Assembly (NCBI GenBank): GCA_041749595.1
Contig: JBGTBA010000012.1
Coordinates: 1 to 7,609 of the forward strand
DNA: 7,609 nucleotides
DNA from: Aurantibrevibacter sp041749595
GTDB taxonomy: Bacteria; Bacteroidota; Bacteroidia; Flavobacteriales; Flavobacteriaceae
Direction of reading: 5' to 3'
Below, in pieces: positions 6,562 to 7,609 of this stretch. The notes under the pieces were generated by a model that saw nothing but the letters and a program-made list of their open reading frames with translations, was not told where the DNA came from and did no database searches. The translations under genes were made by a program, and so were the position numbers. Within the stretch, counting starts at the first letter, position 1. The number at the start of each line of letters is the position of its first letter.

Positions 6562-6865
6562 TCCTCGCCCTATTTTAGCCGTTCCCCATGCATTCCCGGC
6601 AGGGAAATTTTCCGGTCAGTTGTCTTTAAAAACCACGCATCTACCCCATATCTTATACAGGGCCGATTTTCCCATAAAGAAAAGGAATGCACTGTCCAAG
6701 CTGAAGTTGGGGGATAATAAGATTATGGCAGGGACATTTAATGCCAAAAGCCAATTTCTACTTGTTGTAGTGTTGGATAAGGACCAAAAAGCTCTTGGGA
6801 AGACCGGTTACCAGAAGGTTTTTCTCAATAAACACATACCACAGCTAAATTCTTTCATAAAGTGA
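6560..6865 (+). pseudogene. Thioredoxin-family gene remnant (frameshifted, active site lost)
   Basis: An open frame runs from an ATG at 6539, inside the Rieske gene, to TGA at 6865 (108 codons). Its second half reads as the C-terminal part of a thioredoxin-family protein: HILYRADFPIKKRNALSK (6647-6700), then QFLLVVVLDKDQKALGKTGY, ending in a helix with LNSFIK. The first half fits this family only with two frame switches. PRPILAV (6563-6583) is in the ATG frame, CIPGREIFRSVVFKNHAST (6589-6645) is in another, and the frame then returns. The segment expected between the strand and the active site is missing, WCxxC is reduced to PCIPG, the usual cis-proline is Leu, and no signal peptide is present. 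Exported members of this family have all of these. It probably lost function by small indels. The open frame may still be translated, since apbE overlaps its stop. An alternative is sequencing error. Confidence 0.6.
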
Positions 6866-7609
6866 AAGTATTGACCCCCATTTTTATTTGTTTTTTCATT
6901 TTTTCAGGTTTCGGACAGGAGAATAGGTATGTTACCGTTAAAAGAACCGTTAAACTGATGAGCTGTGAAGTTGATCTTACGGTTGTTGCGGCCAATGAGG
7001 AAATAGGGTATATCAACATAGAAGAAATAGTGGAGGAAATAAGGCGGATAGAAAAAATATTGGATAACTCGGACGAAGCCTCTGAGACATCCCTCATTAA
7101 CAGGAATGCGGGAAAAATGCCGGTTAAGGTAAGCGCGGAACTCTTTAAATTAATAGAACGAGCCAAACAGATTTCCGAAATTACGGATGGGGCATTTGAT
7201 ATTAGTTATGCCGCTTTAGATGGGCTTTGGAGATTTGATGGTTCAATGGACCACTTGCCTACCGATGCGGAGATAAAAAGGAAAACAAGTAAAGTTGGGC
7301 ACAAAAAAATTATATTGGATACCGCTGAAAATACGGTATTTTTAAAAGAGGAAGGGATGAAAATAAGTTTTGATGGTATCGGCAAAGGATATGCTGCGGA
7401 TAAGGCCAAGGAACTTATGGTGTCCAAGGAAGTAAAGGCCGGGGCTATAAATGCCTGCGGCAGTCTTACCACTTGGGGGACCAGGGCAACCGGCGAAAAA
7501 TGGCTTTTGGGCATAGCCAATCCTTTGGGCAGTGAAAACGCCTTCTCATGGTTGCCCATCGTGGAATCTTCTGCGGCAACGTCTGGAAATCGGGAAGGTT
7601 TTGTTGTTT
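6862..7609 (+). CDS. apbE: ApbE-like FAD:protein FMN transferase (partial, 3' end outside window)
   Basis: This enzyme attaches FMN from FAD to threonine residues of exported flavoproteins and works outside the cytoplasmic membrane. The window holds 249 codons and no stop. A signal peptide is visible (KVLTPIFICFFIFSGFG, cleavage expected before Gln19). Family motifs follow: ETSLINRNAG (75-84), GAFDISYAALDGLWRFD (110-126), FDGIGKGYAADKAKE (170-184), INACGSLTTWG (196-206) and ATSGNREGF (239-247). INACGS has Cys where most members have the second Gly of NAGGD, an unusual change beside the flavin-binding loop. The GTG at 6862 overlaps the upstream TGA (GTGA), which points to translational coupling, and it is the only start that gives a full signal peptide. 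The C-terminal histidine motif of the family lies beyond the window. The target flavoprotein is not visible and may be downstream. Confidence 0.92.
   Translation, partial: MKVLTPIFICFFIFSGFGQENRYVTVKRTVKLMSCEVDLTVVAANEEIGYINIEEIVEEIRRIEKILDNSDEASETSLINRNAGKMPVKVSAELFKLIERAKQISEITDGAFDISYAALDGLWRFDGSMDHLPTDAEIKRKTSKVGHKKIILDTAENTVFLKEEGMKISFDGIGKGYAADKAKELMVSKEVKAGAINACGSLTTWGTRATGEKWLLGIANPLGSENAFSWLPIVESSAATSGNREGFVV

Noticed and set aside
6539..6865. A novel intact 108-residue protein
   Set aside because: Its N-terminal third has no signal peptide and reads as thioredoxin-family sequence only in another frame, so a remnant fits better. The possibility is not fully excluded.
6855..7559. Two minus-strand frames of 103 and 117 codons over the right end
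   Set aside because: They lie antisense to apbE, whose plus-strand frame has a signal peptide and family motifs across the same region.

Overview
The window looks like chromosomal DNA from a member of the Flavobacteriaceae (Bacteroidetes). The evidence is a class III glutamine synthetase beside a eukaryotic-type class II enzyme, a Bacteroidetes-type PurM-like protein of about 390 residues, start sites without Shine-Dalgarno sequences behind very AT-rich leaders, and TAnnTTTG-like -7 boxes. The genus cannot be fixed from sequence alone. No tRNA, rRNA, CRISPR array, insertion sequence or phage gene was seen.

Layout, left to right. Positions 1-328 hold no secure gene: a possible 3' end of an upstream gene (1-84), an AT-rich inverted repeat, and a short minus-strand reading frame that looks protein-like. 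A CaCA-family Na+/Ca2+ antiporter (329-1267, +) converges on a class II glutamine synthetase (1321-2337, -), and a clean 11-bp hairpin between them can terminate both. A 212-bp AT-rich region separates this gene from a divergent class III glutamine synthetase (2550-4736, +). The pair is a nitrogen-assimilation locus with two unrelated-in-length GS families sharing one control region, which contains an inverted repeat that could be an operator. A terminator-like hairpin with a T10 tract follows the class III gene. A PurM/AIR-synthase-like gene (4893-6071, +) comes next, with a -7-like box directly after the T tract.

The right end (6121-7609, +) is a compact envelope redox cluster: a Rieske [2Fe-2S] lipoprotein, a remnant of a thioredoxin-family gene, and an ApbE-type FAD:protein FMN transferase cut by the window edge. 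The remnant keeps one open frame of 108 codons and would normally be called a hypothetical protein. Its N-terminal part, however, matches thioredoxin-family sequence only if the frame is switched twice, and its CxxC active site and cis-proline are missing. This is the most unusual point in the window. The Rieske lipoprotein also carries an S-K-D-A-E stretch after the lipidated cysteine that resembles the surface-export signal of Bacteroidetes lipoproteins, which would place an iron-sulfur protein on the outer face of the cell.

The antiporter, the two synthetases and the PurM-like gene are ordinary housekeeping genes. No complete undescribed system can be demonstrated here; the Rieske/thioredoxin-remnant/ApbE cluster is the best candidate and continues past the right edge.
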